Shown piece after piece: positions 24,369 through 36,890 of a DNA stretch of 64,000 nt. Positions within the stretch are counted from its first letter, which is position 1; the number at the start of each line of letters is the position of its first letter. The DNA comes from Dillenia suffruticosa (taxonomy: Eukaryota; Streptophyta; Magnoliopsida; Dilleniales; Dilleniaceae): NCBI GenBank assembly GCA_033439265.1, contig JAVTVX010000012.1:35776261-35840260 (forward strand), read 5' to 3'. Under the pieces are notes generated by a model that did not search any database, was not told the origin of the DNA, and was given only the letters and a program-made list of their open reading frames with translations. Both the position numbers and the translations under genes were made by a program.

Positions 24369-25560
24369 CAGATTTAGGCAAAATGTTGGTTCCCAAAGAA
24401 AATAGAAAAATCGTTCACAAAACAAAGAAACCAGTGTCTTGGCCAATACAGTAATTTAGAAGTTGAAATTTTGTGGATAATTACTTGTTTTAAGAATCAT
24501 CGATGTGAATGGTGGTCGACATCCTCGACCAAACAAAAGGCTTCATTATTGCACCCTTCATAGTTGTGTTATTGTATGACCTTCCATTGATGACAAATAC
24601 TAACGCTGTTCTCTTTGTCTCTACCTTCAAAGTTGAATTAATCTTTGACAGACTGATTACTTAGTGTGCCAAGAAGTTGGCCAATTGCTTAGAAAATGTA
24701 GGAAAATTAGGGAAGAAACTTCCATGAATGTCTTCAATTTTTTTTCTTGTTTTTTTTCAATATTTCCTCTGCATTTAGATCTGAGTATGGATCAGGCTGT
24801 ATCCAAAAGACCCTAAGTTGCAATTGTATCAATTTGCACACATTTTAGATTGCAAGAAGAGAGGGCAAACCCTTGATTTTCTGAGAGTTCTCCTAAACTA
24901 GGTTGCTTGGAGATGGGACGGATACCAAAGAAAATGATACTTTATAAAAATATAGGAAATAAAAATATGAGCAGATAATAAATATAAAAAATATAAAAAT
25001 TTTTATATAAATTTTAATTATTTCATGAAAAAATAAAATACCTATATTTTATAATTAAAATCCAAAACTATGAAATATGTAGATAAGTAATATAAAAATA
25101 AAAATAAAAATTAAATTATAATTGATTAAATAAGAAAAATATGTAAATATAAAAAATATAAAAAATTTTATATAAATATTAATTAATTTAACGTTTTGAA
25201 ATATTAAAAAATTTCTACCATGTTTCTGGCCAATGAGGAATACTTGCTCAAGGAAATTGAGTTGTAACTTCCAAGATGGGGTAGACGTTTCTAATGCACG
25301 TTCCGTGTGAATACAACGATGGCAACAAAAGTTGCTATGGTTTGTATCCTAGTATTAAACTCAAACAATGAAAATGTTCTTACGTTGAAAAAAAAAAAAA
25401 GAAAAATAAATTAAGAGATAAAAGAATATTAGAATCAATTTCTCAGAATTAAGTCCACATCATAACTATGGTTTGGTGCAGAGCTCTTTTCCAAAAAAAA
25501 AAAAAAAAATGAATTCTATTAATGCTAGAAATAATTGGTTTGATTTTAAAAATTATTTTG
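24369..25560. repeat. Gene 1-type upstream sequence and 12 kb-type repeat
   Basis: 24,369-24,900 matches the region behind remnant 1 and upstream of protease gene 1. 25,235-25,500 is a copy of the 11.9-12.6 kb repeat. The 300 bases between are almost pure A+T. No gene seen. Confidence 0.55.
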
Positions 25561-25589
25561 AAATTATCATGCTAAATTACGTGGTGCTA

Positions 25590-27150
25590 AAGTAACTTGT
25601 TCTGAAGGCCTAGAAGGTCAATGGTGGTCCAGAGCATCAAGTCCTCCTAAGGCTTCAGAACGCCCAAGCGACAAAATTATATGTAACAAATGTTTTCATA
25701 TTTTAATTAATTTTTAATTGAATATTTATTTAATATGGTCAAAATATATTGACGCCATAATTTAATTAAGATTTAATCAAAATATAATAATATGCCTTGT
25801 CTGGTCCCGTTTTCATTTGCATAATAGATTTTATCTCGTCAGTTATTATTTTACTTTTATCATTATTGATATCTCGATCAATGATCCAGCTAATTCGATT
25901 CAAATGTTTATAAGATCCCTATTTAAGGAACAATTCTTTTAATTTAGTCTTTTCCATTTCTATATTTCTTCTTTGTTATTTTGTACGCATAATATTAAAC
26001 AAACTAAATGAGTTTTAGATTAAATAAAACATAAAGGCTTACCTAATACTCTTCATATACATATTTTGATTAGTTTATAGAATTAGAATTAAGGTCAAAT
26101 TAAATTATATTTTGTAGCTCATTTGATCTAATATTCATATCCGCAATCTAAGGTCATTGATGCCAAATTCGAAGGGTTTTCTCTTTTGTCTCTCTCTAGC
26201 AGACCAGCATACGTCAAAGTTACAGCATGCTTGGGCTGGCCAATTACTTTCTGCACCTTAAAATGCCAAGAAATTCAGCTAATTGTGGAAGAAGCTTCCA
26301 CAAGTAAACTTATTTGGCTTGTCCTTGGGTTTTGTTTTTGGTTTTCTTCGGGGTCCAAAAATAGGAAGATGGCAAAGCCCTCTTAATAACTTTTTTTTTA
26401 TTTAACTCTCAATATTTAAAAATTTAATTAATCTAATTTAAATAATTATGAAATCTAATTTAAAAATATATTTTCACAGTCTATATTTTTATTTTTAAAA
26501 TTTAAACTTAAAATATTAATTAAAAAAATATAATATTTTACTATTAAATTCATATGCCACTGATCCTTGTGTATCGTTTGAGCATATGATGCGGTAGGTT
26601 TAAGGGAACGTTCGGACGCTAAAATAGGACCGAACGTGATGCTATCTAAAAAGGCCTTTTTGAATGATGACATTCATTGTAAAAACATATATTTGTCACC
26701 CATTTTAGATTACTAAAAGAGAAGTCAGACCCTCAATTTTATGGGAGCTCTCCTTTGCAGCTTACTACTACCCCGACATGCGATTGTTATCGAGCGATGC
26801 TTGCTTAAGGAAATTGGGTTGTAACTTGCAAGAGGGGCAAAATTCTATTCTGATTATGATGGAAAAATACAATTAATCTCTATTTTGAGTTATTTTTAAA
26901 TCAATTTTGGTTAAAAATATTTAATCCGTAATAAAATCAGTAAAATTCACTAAACTAAAAATTTTTTTTAGGAGGTATTGATGGGATATTGATATAGTGT
27001 TGATCTGAAGTTGATATAATTGATCAAACTCTTTTAAATAGATACAATTTGAACATGACTTCAAATTAAAGGTTAATTATATTTTAACACGGCCTAATTA
27101 ATTAATTAATTTTTTTTTTAGAGATTATTCCAATCATCTGCATGTAATCA
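25590..27150. repeat. Upstream-region repeat U, copy e
   Basis: Another copy of U, with the CAGCTAATTGTGGAAGAAG and GGGAGCTCTCC landmarks and the closing AATTAATTAATT. Its right flank (27,160-27,600) matches 35,540-36,000. No gene seen. Confidence 0.6.
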
Positions 27151-27539
27151 AACTCTTTAATTCTTCTTTTGATACTTGATTAGCAGCATACGATTGCTTT
27201 GGTTTGTGATATTAAACGTCAAACAAAGAAAACGATGTTAATGATTTCAATGGATTTAATTTCTCAGGATTAAGACCCCATGAAAGCCTGTCTTGGAAAC
27301 CCCATTATGGTCCCATATCTCTGATTTGGTTAAGAGTTCTTTGAATAAATCTAGTCTAATCTGAGGTCCCCTACAGCTTTAGGCAAATCTCTTGGACAAC
27401 AATTTGCTAAAACGAAGTCAATATAAGTTGTGGAAATACTGGTCGCATAGTAATAAAACTTATCACACAAATCAGCATAAGCCAACCTTAATCTTTCCAT
27501 ATGCTCTAGGGATAAAACTTTGGCAAAAAATCAATAAGC

Positions 27540-28013
27540 GACTTTCAACTTTTCAAATGAGGTTTAGAAGGGTCTCGTGATGATGCTTTAAATAAAGCAT
27601 GTCGAACCCTGCCGTCGTGGAAAACCGCATCCGTGTGATGGACCGGAGAGCAAGGGAGCTCGGGAGTAGACCGATAATGCTGCGAAATGAAGAGCAGGAG
27701 CTACTTGTTCGGGCTGCGCTTAGCTCAAACAACATAAGCCGAAAATCTTAAGCATTTGCAAGGAAGATAACATGTCAAATTTCTGCAACTAAAGCACTTC
27801 ATGAGCTGAGACGTGATGAGAAGTCCAACGTTATTCACCATTTGCCATCTAGTAGAAGGAAGAAAAGTTTAGGTCGCAGGGTGAAAAATAGTAAAAGTTT
27901 TCCTCCCCCCTCCCCCCAAAAAAAAGTCCCTCTAAATTAATTTGTTTCATCTACTTTACATATTTTATTGACAAAGTAAAAAAGTGATCCTCATTTTGGA
28001 AGGAAAGGAAAAT
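27540..28013 (+). repeat. Repeat X, copy 1 (coding-like remnant, unidentified)
   Basis: Contains a stretch that reads as protein with ...MDRRARELGSRPIML... and ...LSSNNISRKS followed by TAA, then an open KITCQISATKALHELR-type stretch. Copies occur at 35,960-36,560 (same strand, partly deleted) and inverted at 47,250-47,801 plus 55,329-55,372. I do not recognise the gene family. The TAA is shared by all copies, so it is either the true end of the original gene or was there before X spread. Confidence 0.5.
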
Positions 28014-28234
28014 TGTAAAAGAAAGTGTCCTTTAGTAGGACAAAGTATCAACCTAGTATTAGAGGCTGGGCATGGTGAGGGCATTGACAATACTTTTGAG
28101 GAGCAAACCCTACCTGGCTTAGAATTTGTGCCTAGCCCCATACAAATTTGAGTTGGGCTAGACCTAAGTATGTGCAAACCTGCCCCATTGTTGGTTGGTC
28201 ACATAGCGACAAGACGGGCTCCCAGCCCATGTTT

Positions 28235-28240
<6 letters not shown>

Positions 28241-28271
<31 letters not shown>

Positions 28272-28477
28272 GTACCATGTCTTGGATACTACTTAATATC
28301 GAGGGTCTCGTTCCGACTAATCCGAATCTACTATTACAGTAGCTTCTTTCAGAGGGCGGGTCTCCCAACGGGGAACGCTCCATATACATGAGGGTCCGAT
28401 TCTCCAAGCGGGAGTCGAATCTCGATCATGTTTAAGGATGCTCAATCCCAAATCCAGTTAAGTCAACTCACGTCGGT
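28241..28477 (-). mobile_element. SINE with perfect 13-base target duplication
   Basis: Flanked by CATGTTTAGGTTT at 28,228-28,240 and 28,478-28,490. A poly-T run (poly-A tail on the complement) follows the left duplication. Near the other end the complement has GATTCGACTCC, a good RNA polymerase III B box, with an A-box-like TGACTTAACTGG about 30 bases before it. The empty site is visible in the sister duplication near 29,594. Confidence 0.8.
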
Positions 28478-28684
28478 CATGTTTAGGTTTATGATTGCAA
28501 ACAAGTTCAAGAATTTAGGTGATAAAGTAGCGAACTTCGGCATAGGTATGTGATTTTATTTAGTTACGCAAATGAAAATTCAATATTTCTTGTCAAGCAC
28601 AGGAGATTTCTGGGCTTGATTAGGAGGCCCGCCAAGCTTGGGCTGTTTTGTCCACCCTTTTATATATATATATATATATATATA

Positions 28685-28868
28685 TTGGTATCTAGCGTGA
28701 CCACCACCCAGTATCTGAAGTTTCACCTTGATTAATCTAGATCGATCCCCTACAGGACCTATTTTGAGGGCGGGTCTCCTAACATTGTTTTTTTCGTGTC
28801 CAGAGAGAGTCGAACTCTCAACCGGGTTAAGGGACAAAGGTGTCCATCCCACCTACACTAACAAGTAT
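28685..28868 (-). mobile_element. tRNA-derived SINE (family S)
   Basis: On the complement, a head AACACTTG-TTAG-like (here AATACTTGTTAGTGTAGG), a B box GAGTTCGACTC, and a body ending in CCACGCTAGATACC next to a TA microsatellite (28,662-28,685). Same family as 45,124-45,306 and 59,096-59,285. The sister duplication lacks it. Target duplication is obscured by the TA repeat. Confidence 0.65.
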
Positions 28869-29887
28869 TGGATATATATTTTTTGATAAACGGTCAGTAT
28901 CTGATAATCATATAAAATTCAATTAGATTTATTTCGATCTTGATGCGTATTATTATGATGGGCTAGGTTTGACTAAATTTGATCCATCTCTATATCATGT
29001 TACAGTGCCCTAGTGCCCCCGTAAAACTAATAAATAATTTTTCAAAACTTTAGGCACATATTCTTGAATTGCCTTAGCCTTTTTCTTCTCTCGTGACATT
29101 GATACTATAACAGCATTTTAAATTTTATTTATAATATTTTAAAAAATAAAAAATATTTAAATAAAAGTATAAGGTTTTATTTTTTAAAAAACATATCACA
29201 AAGTTCTTCCTAAATCGAGTGTATTATATAAATAAATTTTCATAATGATATTTTTTAATAATACATTTTAAAAGAAAGTGTCCCTTAGTGGGACAAAGTA
29301 TCAACCTAGTATTAGAGGCCGGGCAAGGAGAGGGTATTGACAATACTTATGAGGAGTAAACCCCACCTGACTTAGATTTTGTGCCTAGCCCCGTACAAAT
29401 TTGAGTTGGGCCCCTAAGTAGACAGTTTAATGATAATAAATCTTTTTTTAATCTGGTGATCTCAAATTCGAATACTTATATAATAAAAAAAAATTAAGTT
29501 GGGCTAGACCTATTTTAAAACCTTGGGCTAAAGTATGTGCAAACCTGCCCCATTATTGGTTCGTCACATAGCGACAAGACGGGCTCCCAACCCGTGTTTA
29601 GGTTTATGGTTGCAAACAAGTTCAAGAATTTAGGTGACAAAATAGTGAACTTTGGCATTGGTGTGTGATTTTATTTAGTTACACAAATGAAAATTCAATA
29701 TTTATTGTCAAGCACCCGAGATTTCTGGGCTTGATTAGGAGGCCCGCCAAGCTTGGCTGTTTTGTATATAAATATATATATATATTTATAAACAATTGAT
29801 AAGATTTATTTCCAATCAATTTAAATTATTAAACGATAAAATTCTTTTGACGTATATTATTATATCGGATTAGACCCGTCTAAATTC

Positions 29888-29992
29888 TTATTTTTTTTCT
29901 ATTTTGGTATTTTAGTTTGGTCACCATCCAGTATTCGGATTTTTATTTTGATTAATGTGAATCGATCGTTACAAAACTCATTTTGAGGGACG
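29888..29992 (-). mobile_element. 5'-truncated family S SINE, 16-base target duplication
   Basis: Carries only the 3' part of family S (GGTCACCATCCAGTATTC, ATTTTGATTAAT) and lacks the tRNA-like head. Flanked by AGACCCGTCTAAATTC at 29,872-29,887 and 29,993-30,008. Copy 1 of the tandem duplication has a single unfilled version of this site near 28,970. Confidence 0.8.
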
Positions 29993-30300
29993 AGACCCGT
30001 CTAAATTCGATACACCTCTATGCCATGTCACGGTGCCCTAGTGCCCCCACAAAACTAATAAATATCTTTTCAAAACTTTAGGCACATATTCTGGATTTGC
30101 CTTCACCTTTTTCATCTCTCACGACGTGGATACTATAATAGCATTTTAAATTTTATTTATAATATTTTGAAAAATAAAAATATTTAAATAAAAGTATAAT
30201 GTTTTATTTTTAAAAAAAATATACCATAAAGTTCTTCCTAAATCGTGTGTATTATATAAATAAATTTTCATATTGATATTTTTTAATAATACATTTTAAA

Positions 30301-31650
30301 ATGTCCTACAAAAGCTCCCAAAAAAACTGAAAACTCCAAAAGCTTCCTCTACACTACTACCAAGCTACTCTATCAGCTAGAGCCAGTGTTTTGAAATCCG
30401 GACGGAGTACGAACTGGTCAAACCAAGGAGTCACTAGGTTGCTAGGTCAAATTGGTCGGACCAAATGAAAAAATAAGATGACATCATAATTATGTTATAA
30501 ATAAATTTAAATTAACATATTAATAATTTTAAAAAGATATATATTTAATCACAAATATTTACTAAGCCATGTTCAAAATATATAATATTAATAAGATACA
30601 AATGAAATGATTTCTTGTTTATCAAGTCTTATGAGGTTCCGTTTGTGCCATTTAGAGCTAATCTAAAATGAAATCTATTTTGGGATAATGTTCATCAATA
30701 AAACTTTGATGCAAAATATTAAAATAAGTAGTTTAATTTATATTAAATTATGCTTTATAACGATGGTGGAATTAATTTGATGGTCAGCACTTCTCAGGTT
30801 TTAATTTTTGGTTACTAAAAAAAGAAATTATTTACAAAAATATAATTGAACATTAAATTAATATTCTCTTCTAAAGAAAATTATTCATAATAATATTTCA
30901 TTGCATGGCTTTGAGATCGATTTATTCTTTTATTTTTCCAATTTCCATCGGTCTCATTGCCTAATATTCCCACCCCACTTGGTTTTCGTGAAATCCATTA
31001 GAAATTACAAACAAGGCTATCTACAAAAGGGGTCCGTGTAGGTGGGCGGCCCTACAGAAGCCCACCAACAAGTTGGTGGACTCTAGGGAAAGAAAAAAAC
31101 ATGGGTTCCTTGGTTCAATTCGGTTCCTTGGTCAGCTTTTTTAAGAAACCGCGATACGTTAAGAAACCGGTCGGCTCCTGGTCAGATTTTCTGTCGGATC
31201 GATCGGACAGGTTGATCCGGTACGGGTTTCAAATCACTGGCCGGAGCATGACAACTTATCAAAATTGCTGTGCTCCTTGTGACCCAATGAGTTACCCTAT
31301 CATTTATGCTGTTTTGGTGGTTCTCTCCACTTGCATAGTCTATCCTCTCAATTTAATTAGGCCAGCACATTATAAAGAATGCGCTAATTTGAGGTTTGAA
31401 TGAGGGGGGGGGGGGGGAGTAAGTCATGCAGAGTTTGGTTTCGAGAAAGTTTTCAACGGAAGCTAGTAACATCTCGACTTTTTGTGTACTCTAAAGATCT
31501 TACCCTTAGGAAAGTTAATTTTGCATGGAAAGTGGGCATGGTCAATGATGTTGAATTCTGGATTTATATTAAGGTTTACATATGCTTTTGTGCTATTCCA
31601 CCAATAATGGATATACAATTCTTCTGCACAGTTCAATTTTATCTTCAAAA
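30301..31650. other. Intergenic stretch, no supported gene
   Basis: AT-rich, with patches of CCGGTCGG/GGTCGGACC-type repeats at 30,390-30,470 and 31,150-31,230 that recall dispersed repeats, and a G-run at 31,405-31,418. The 100-codon ORF at 31,101 crosses one such repeat and is not convincing. Confidence 0.45.
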
Positions 31651-31955
31651 GTAAGGATTTCTGCTTTGAATCACCACTTCTAAGTTCTTGATCTTCTCTT
31701 TAGTTTCCATTACTAATTTATTTGATTCAGGGAATAGCTTCTGGTTGAGAAGACAGTTTTGTGAATTTTGGCAACCCAGAGACCAAAATGATAACCATTC
31801 TAAGCAGAATTCATGTTTTATTCCTCAAGCTGCGAAACATAGTACAGAAGTCGTATAATAATAATTCAGTGGCAAAAAAAAATGTGTGCACATGCACTTA
31901 TTCATATGAATTAGTACCTATATTCTGATAAACATCATACTTAGATATGTTCCTT

Positions 31956-33271
31956 TTAAGCAGTGGGATAAGATGCTTTCATTGCAATGCCGCATAGGCC
32001 TTTCGGGTTACTAACATCCCTCAGCAGTCTCATGTATCCTTGTTCACCCCAGCTAGTGCCCCATGAATTCTTCAAAAGCCAATACTTAGTCCCATCATCA
32101 GCGGTCCCATACCCAATTGCTGTGACTGCATGGTCTAGGCGCGTACCACATGGTCCAGTAAAGACTCCGCTCTTGTAAAGTTGGAAGGCATACCCACCAC
32201 CATCGATGGCAACAGAAACTGGTTGGCTAGCCACGGCATTCAGGAGCGCGCTCTCATCATTGGCCGGGACATCTTTATAGCCTTTTATTTGTGCTGCAGA
32301 TGTTTTAGCCTGGCATGTACCCTGTTTTGCTTGATAAGGGTAATTGTCTTCCGTGGTGAGGCCTCCGTTGCTTATTATATATTTGAAGGCATCATCCATG
32401 AGACCACCATTGCAACCTTGGTTTTTCTCCGTGTCACAGTCGACGAGCTGTTGCTCAGAAAGTGATATCAACTCGCCTGTGGTGATTTGGGTGATTCCTT
32501 CCATGGCTCCCACTGCTGAGAATGCCCAACAACATCCTACACATTGAAATAGGAAATCAGTGAAGAGAAACATAGTATTTGACCAAGTGATGAAATATTA
32601 AACATCTGTAAAGTGATGATGGTCCACGGCTTGAGGTCTAAATGATTATGATTACGACTCCTTGCGCATATTAAAACGTGAAGTTTCAAGTGTTGTTCCT
32701 TTTCTCATTGGGAAAAGGAGGTCTAATGGGAGGCTTGGCGTCCTAAATCAAGCACCTCTTATTTTGATATCATGGCAATTGTTCCAAAAGTTTAAGTTGA
32801 TACAGAACTTGTGGATTTTAATGACTTACCACAATTGCCTTGGTCCTTGACACCAGTAACAGCACCTTTTTCTCTCCAATCCATGGAAGGAGGGGCATCA
32901 CCTAGGTTAGAATACCTAAAGGATGTCACATTATGGGACGGCTGTGTTTGCATGGATTGTTTAAGGCCGAGGCGGGTAGCCATGAACTCCTCATTGGTTA
33001 AATCAGCGAATGTATTTGTGCCTAGTTTGTAACCATTGTCCGCGCCTTGGTTAAAAGCTTCAATATATTCAACATTTTTCTTGAATATATTGAAGCGTTT
33101 CTCCTTCTCTGCCTGATCTTTATAGACACGCCCATATTGAGCCATCCATTGTTCAAACTCTTGCTGCAGGTTGTCTGCGGATAGGGACCGGCAAGAGGCC
33201 AGAGAAGCCCAAAGCGCCAAGACTAAGAGAACTTCTATTCTAATGCATGTAAATTTGTTTGCAAAGGCCAT
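31956..33271 (-). CDS. SAG39-like papain-family cysteine protease, gene 3 (340 aa, two exons)
   Basis: Exon 1 is 33271-32830 and exon 2 is 32536-31956. The intron is 293 bases (GTAAGT...TGTGTAG). The joined frame is open and ends in TAA. ATG 33271 was chosen because the in-frame codon upstream is TTG. Signal peptide about 1-26, ERFNIN helix [17 protein letters not shown] and GTNTFAD in the prodomain. Oxyanion Gln144, catalytic Cys150, His283 and Asn304 are present. The S2 positions (papain 67 Leu, 133 Ala257, 205 Lys) match gene 4 and are the likely ancestral state. It shares its 3' flank with genes 1 and 2 (CTTTGAATCACCA to GTTTTATTCC) and an AATAAA lies at 31822-31817. Closest in sequence to gene 2. 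Secreted or vacuolar endopeptidase; a senescence role is inferred from the family. Confidence 0.96.
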
Positions 33272-33357
33272 GACACTCAATTTTCGTTTTTCTCTCTCTG
33301 TTTTTTCTCCTCCCTACAAATATTTTTTGGATGCAAGAACTCTAAAATTGGTGGAGG

Positions 33358-33364
33358 ATTTATA
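33358..33364 (-). promoter_or_regulatory. TATA box of protease gene 3
   Basis: GCCTATAAATCCTCC on the complement, 93 bases before the ATG at 33271. Confidence 0.65.
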
Positions 33365-35540
33365 GGCAAAGACCCCCATGAACTTCCATTTACCTAATAG
33401 TATGAGAAAAAAAGACTTTTTTTTCCCCTGCATGCCCAGAAATTTCTTATGTTTTGGACCGATGTAGTCATCCCGATTGAAATTTTAAATTCTTTATAAT
33501 AATTCTTGGAAAATTTTGGTAGTGGGTAATGAATGTTTTTGGGTGGAGTTGTCTTGTATGCATCTGTTCATGTGTGCCGGCACACAATAGTGAATCTAGA
33601 AGTTCAAATTGTGGAATAAAATTTATTACTAGTTTTAAAAGCCTGGAAAGTCTACGGTGGTCTAGAAAGTCTATGGTGGTCTTCAGCATCAACTCGAACA
33701 CTTAATCCGACAGCTACAGCACGCCAAACGACTAAATCGTATGCAACACGTGGTTTTATATTTTTATAAATTTTTAACTTAATATTTATTTGATATGATC
33801 AAAAGATATTGACGTGATAATTTAATTAAGATTTAATTAAAATATAATAATTTGGATTGTATCGATTTCATTTGCATAATATATTTTATATTGGTTGTTA
33901 TTGTATATGAATAATACTAGATAAATTAAATGAATTTCGGATTAAATAAAAGAAATGCTTACCTAATACTCTATATATACATATTTTGATTAATTTATAG
34001 AATTAGAATTGACTTAATCAAGTCAGATTAAATTATATTTTGAATCGGAAAAAATATGCCTACATAAAGGTATTTTATTCATTTGATGATTTTTTTTTTT
34101 AATTTTATTTTAACAAAGAGAGGGAAAGGATTAACTTCTAGAATAAATCCTAGAATATCACGTTTGAGGAGAAGAACAGAATTCATGGAGTGCAGGGCGG
34201 GTCGACGACCCTAATCTTGCAAGGATATCCGCACGCTTCAAAGTTAGAGCAGACTTTGACAAGCCAGTTACTTCTTGCACCTTAAAAATGCAAAGAAATT
34301 CAGCTAATTATAGAGAAAATTAAAAAAAAAAAGAAAAGAAAAAAGTGAGGAAGAAGCTTCCACAAGTAAACCTATCATGTTTGTCGTTGGGTTTTGTTTT
34401 TGTTTTTCTTCTCGGTCCAAAAACAGGAAGATGGCAAAAGCCTTGTATATAGTTTTTGGATTCTTTTTTTCTTTTTTACTGAACTACTGATATTCATAAA
34501 CTTGATTAAATTGATTCGAATAATATTGTGATATAATTTAAGAATTAATTCTCCAAACATTTACTTTTTTATTTTTAAAATTCAAAGTTAAATCATTGAT
34601 TAATGGAGTTTAGTGTTTTATAATTAAATTCACAAGTAGTTGGTTACTGTATTTATGTTTGAGCATGTGGTGAGATAGGCTTATGTGAAGGTTCAGACAT
34701 TAAAATAGGAATGAACGCGATGCTGTCTAAAATTTGTTTTTGGCCCGTCCTTGGGTTTTGTTTTTGTTTTTCTTCTTGGTCCAAAAATAGGAAGATGGCA
34801 AGTATCCTGTATAAACGTTTAAGCATATTGTGGGGTAGATTTACATGAAGGTTCCAACACTAAAATAGGGCTGAACGCGACTTTATCTAAAGAGGCTTTC
34901 TTTGAATGATGCTATTCATTTTTTTGTTACAATGAGATTTGAATCCGGAATTATCGTGTTGTGAGAGAGGATTGTGACTACTAAACTGTTCTCTTGGGAA
35001 CAATGATATAATTCATTATAAAAAACTATATTTTGTCGCCCATTTTAGATTACTAGAAAAGGAGATAAACCCTCAATTTTATGGGAGCTCTCCTCCTTTG
35101 TAGCTTACCACCACCTCGACATGCGATTAGGCCATTGACCGATAATTTGCTTAAGGAAATTGAGTTGTAACTTGCAAGGGGGCAAAATTCTATTCTAATC
35201 ATGATGTTAAAAATACAAACCATCTCTATTTTGATTTATTTTAAAACCAATTTTGATTAAAAAGGTTTATTTCATCATAAAACCAGTTAAACTCTTCTAA
35301 TTAAAAAAGTTTTGATGTAGGTTGACGTGATGCTAGGATGACATTTATGTGGGGCTAATGTAGCATTCAGCTTGTATTGATGGAATATTGATATAGTATC
35401 GATAATTGATCATACTCCTTTAAATAGAAACAATTTGAACATGACTCTGAATTAAAGATTATTTATATTTTAACATGACCAAATTAATTTTTTTCAAGGC
35501 CCAATCACCTGCGAGTAATCAAACTCTTTAATTCTTTTGA
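33365..35540. repeat. Upstream-region repeat U, copy f
   Basis: Long copy of U upstream of protease gene 3. It has an extra segment near 34,090-34,240, a partial internal duplication (34,735-34,900 repeats part of 34,370-34,730) and a SINE at 34,920. No gene seen. Confidence 0.6.
34920..35001 (-). mobile_element. Short tRNA-derived SINE (about 82 bases)
   Basis: The complement reads TTTAGTAGTCACAATCC (A-box-like), GGATTCAAATC (B box) and ends in a short poly-A. It interrupts a U block that is continuous in the other copies. The flanks AATGATGCTATTCAT (34,905-34,919) and AATGATATAATTCAT (35,002-35,016) are an imperfect 15-base target duplication. Confidence 0.7.
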
Positions 35541-36890
35541 TACTTGATTATCAGCAAACGATTGCTTTGGTTTGTAATATTAAACGTCAAAACAATGAAA
35601 ACGATGTTAACGGTTTCAATAGAATTAATTTCTCAGGATATGAATAAGATCCTAAGAGTGTTTGTATTGGTCAATAGAAATAATTTATCAGGATTAAGAC
35701 CCCATGATAGCCTGTTTTGGAAACCCCATTATGGTCCCATATCTCTGATTTGATTGAGAGCTCTTTTGAATAAATCAAGTCTAATCTGAAGTCAATATCA
35801 GGCAAATATTTAAGACTCCCATTAGACGTTTGCTTGCCTGGACAACAATTTGCTAAAATGAAATCAATGTAAGTTGTGGAAATACTGGTCGCATAATATT
35901 AAAAATTATGACACAAATCAACATAAGACTTGCGCAAGGAATTAATTAGGGATTTTCTACTTTTCAAATGAGATTTTGAAGAGTTCTGTAAAGATGATTT
36001 AAATAAAGCTTATTACATGTGCTTAGCTCAAACAACATAAGCCGAAAAGCTTAAGCATCAGCACAGAAGATAGCATGCCAAATTTCTGCGACTAAAGCAC
36101 TTCATGAGCTGAGACATGACGAGAAGTCCAACGTTATTCACCATTTGCCATCTAATAGAAGGAAGAAAAGTTCAGGTCGCAGGTTGGGAAAAAATAGTAA
36201 AGGTTTTTCTTTTCTTTTTTTCAAAAGTCCCTCGAAATTAACTTGTTTCATCTACTTAAGAGGTAAAACAAAAAAGTTACTTATCTTATTGACAGAGATA
36301 AAAAAGTGACTCTCATTTTGGAAGGAAAAATGTAAAGGAAAAGTCATTTAGTAGGACAAGGCATCAACTGAGAGCCGGGCATGGAGATGGTATGTTTTTT
36401 TTGGGTCTATCCGTCACGGAAAAGCGCATGGAGATGGTATTGACAAAACTGTTAGGCGCAAACCCAACCCAGCTTAGATTTTGTGCCTGGCCCCATACAA
36501 ATTTGAATTGGGCTAGACCAATTTTAAAACTATGGGCTAAATTATGTGCAAATCTGCCCAATGGTTGGTTGGTTGTATCGCGATAAGATGGGCTCCCAGC
36601 CCTTTTTTAGGTTTTTGTGTTACGAACAAGTTGAAAATTTTGGCATCGGGTTTGGTTATATTAGCTTGAACTTGTTCACTCGACAGAGCCAATACTCCGT
36701 GAACCAAAAAAAAAAAAAAAAAAGAAGAGAGAGTCAATACTCCACATACCCCCTTTCAAAAAAAAAAAAAGAAAAGAAAAAAAAAAAGAAATCTCTCAAG
36801 TGCTTGTCATGCGTGCATCTAGAGTTTGGGAATTCAAAGGAAAAAATTCTAGAAGGTATTAGGTGACAAAATAGTGAACTTCGGCATCAA
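35541..36890 (+). repeat. Repeat X, copy 2, with flanks
   Basis: 35,541-36,000 matches 27,160-27,600. 36,000-36,560 is a shorter copy of X lacking the MDRR-type part. 36,580-36,700 matches 29,590 onward. Poly-A runs lie at 36,705-36,723 and 36,758-36,789. No functional gene supported. Confidence 0.55.

Larger units (their letters stand above)
28014..30300. repeat. Tandem duplication of about 1.0-1.25 kb, two copies
   Basis: Copy 1 runs about 28,014-29,269 and copy 2 about 29,270-30,300. Both start AAAAGAAAGTGTCC and end AATACATTTTAAAA, and share long blocks such as GTGCCCTAGTGCCCCC. Each copy carries SINE insertions that the other lacks. No host gene. Confidence 0.7.

Noticed and set aside
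28132-28852. ORFs with poly-Lys, poly-Phe or Tyr-Ile runs
   Set aside because: They cross the SINE poly-T tail and a TA microsatellite.
31101-31403. 100-codon ORF between genes 2 and 3
   Set aside because: It spans a CCGGTC-rich dispersed repeat and shows no domain or gene structure.
20475-33280. Longer starts for protease genes 2 and 3 (three codons upstream)
   Set aside because: The upstream codon is TTG in both. Genes 1 and 4 start at the equivalent ATG (MAF).
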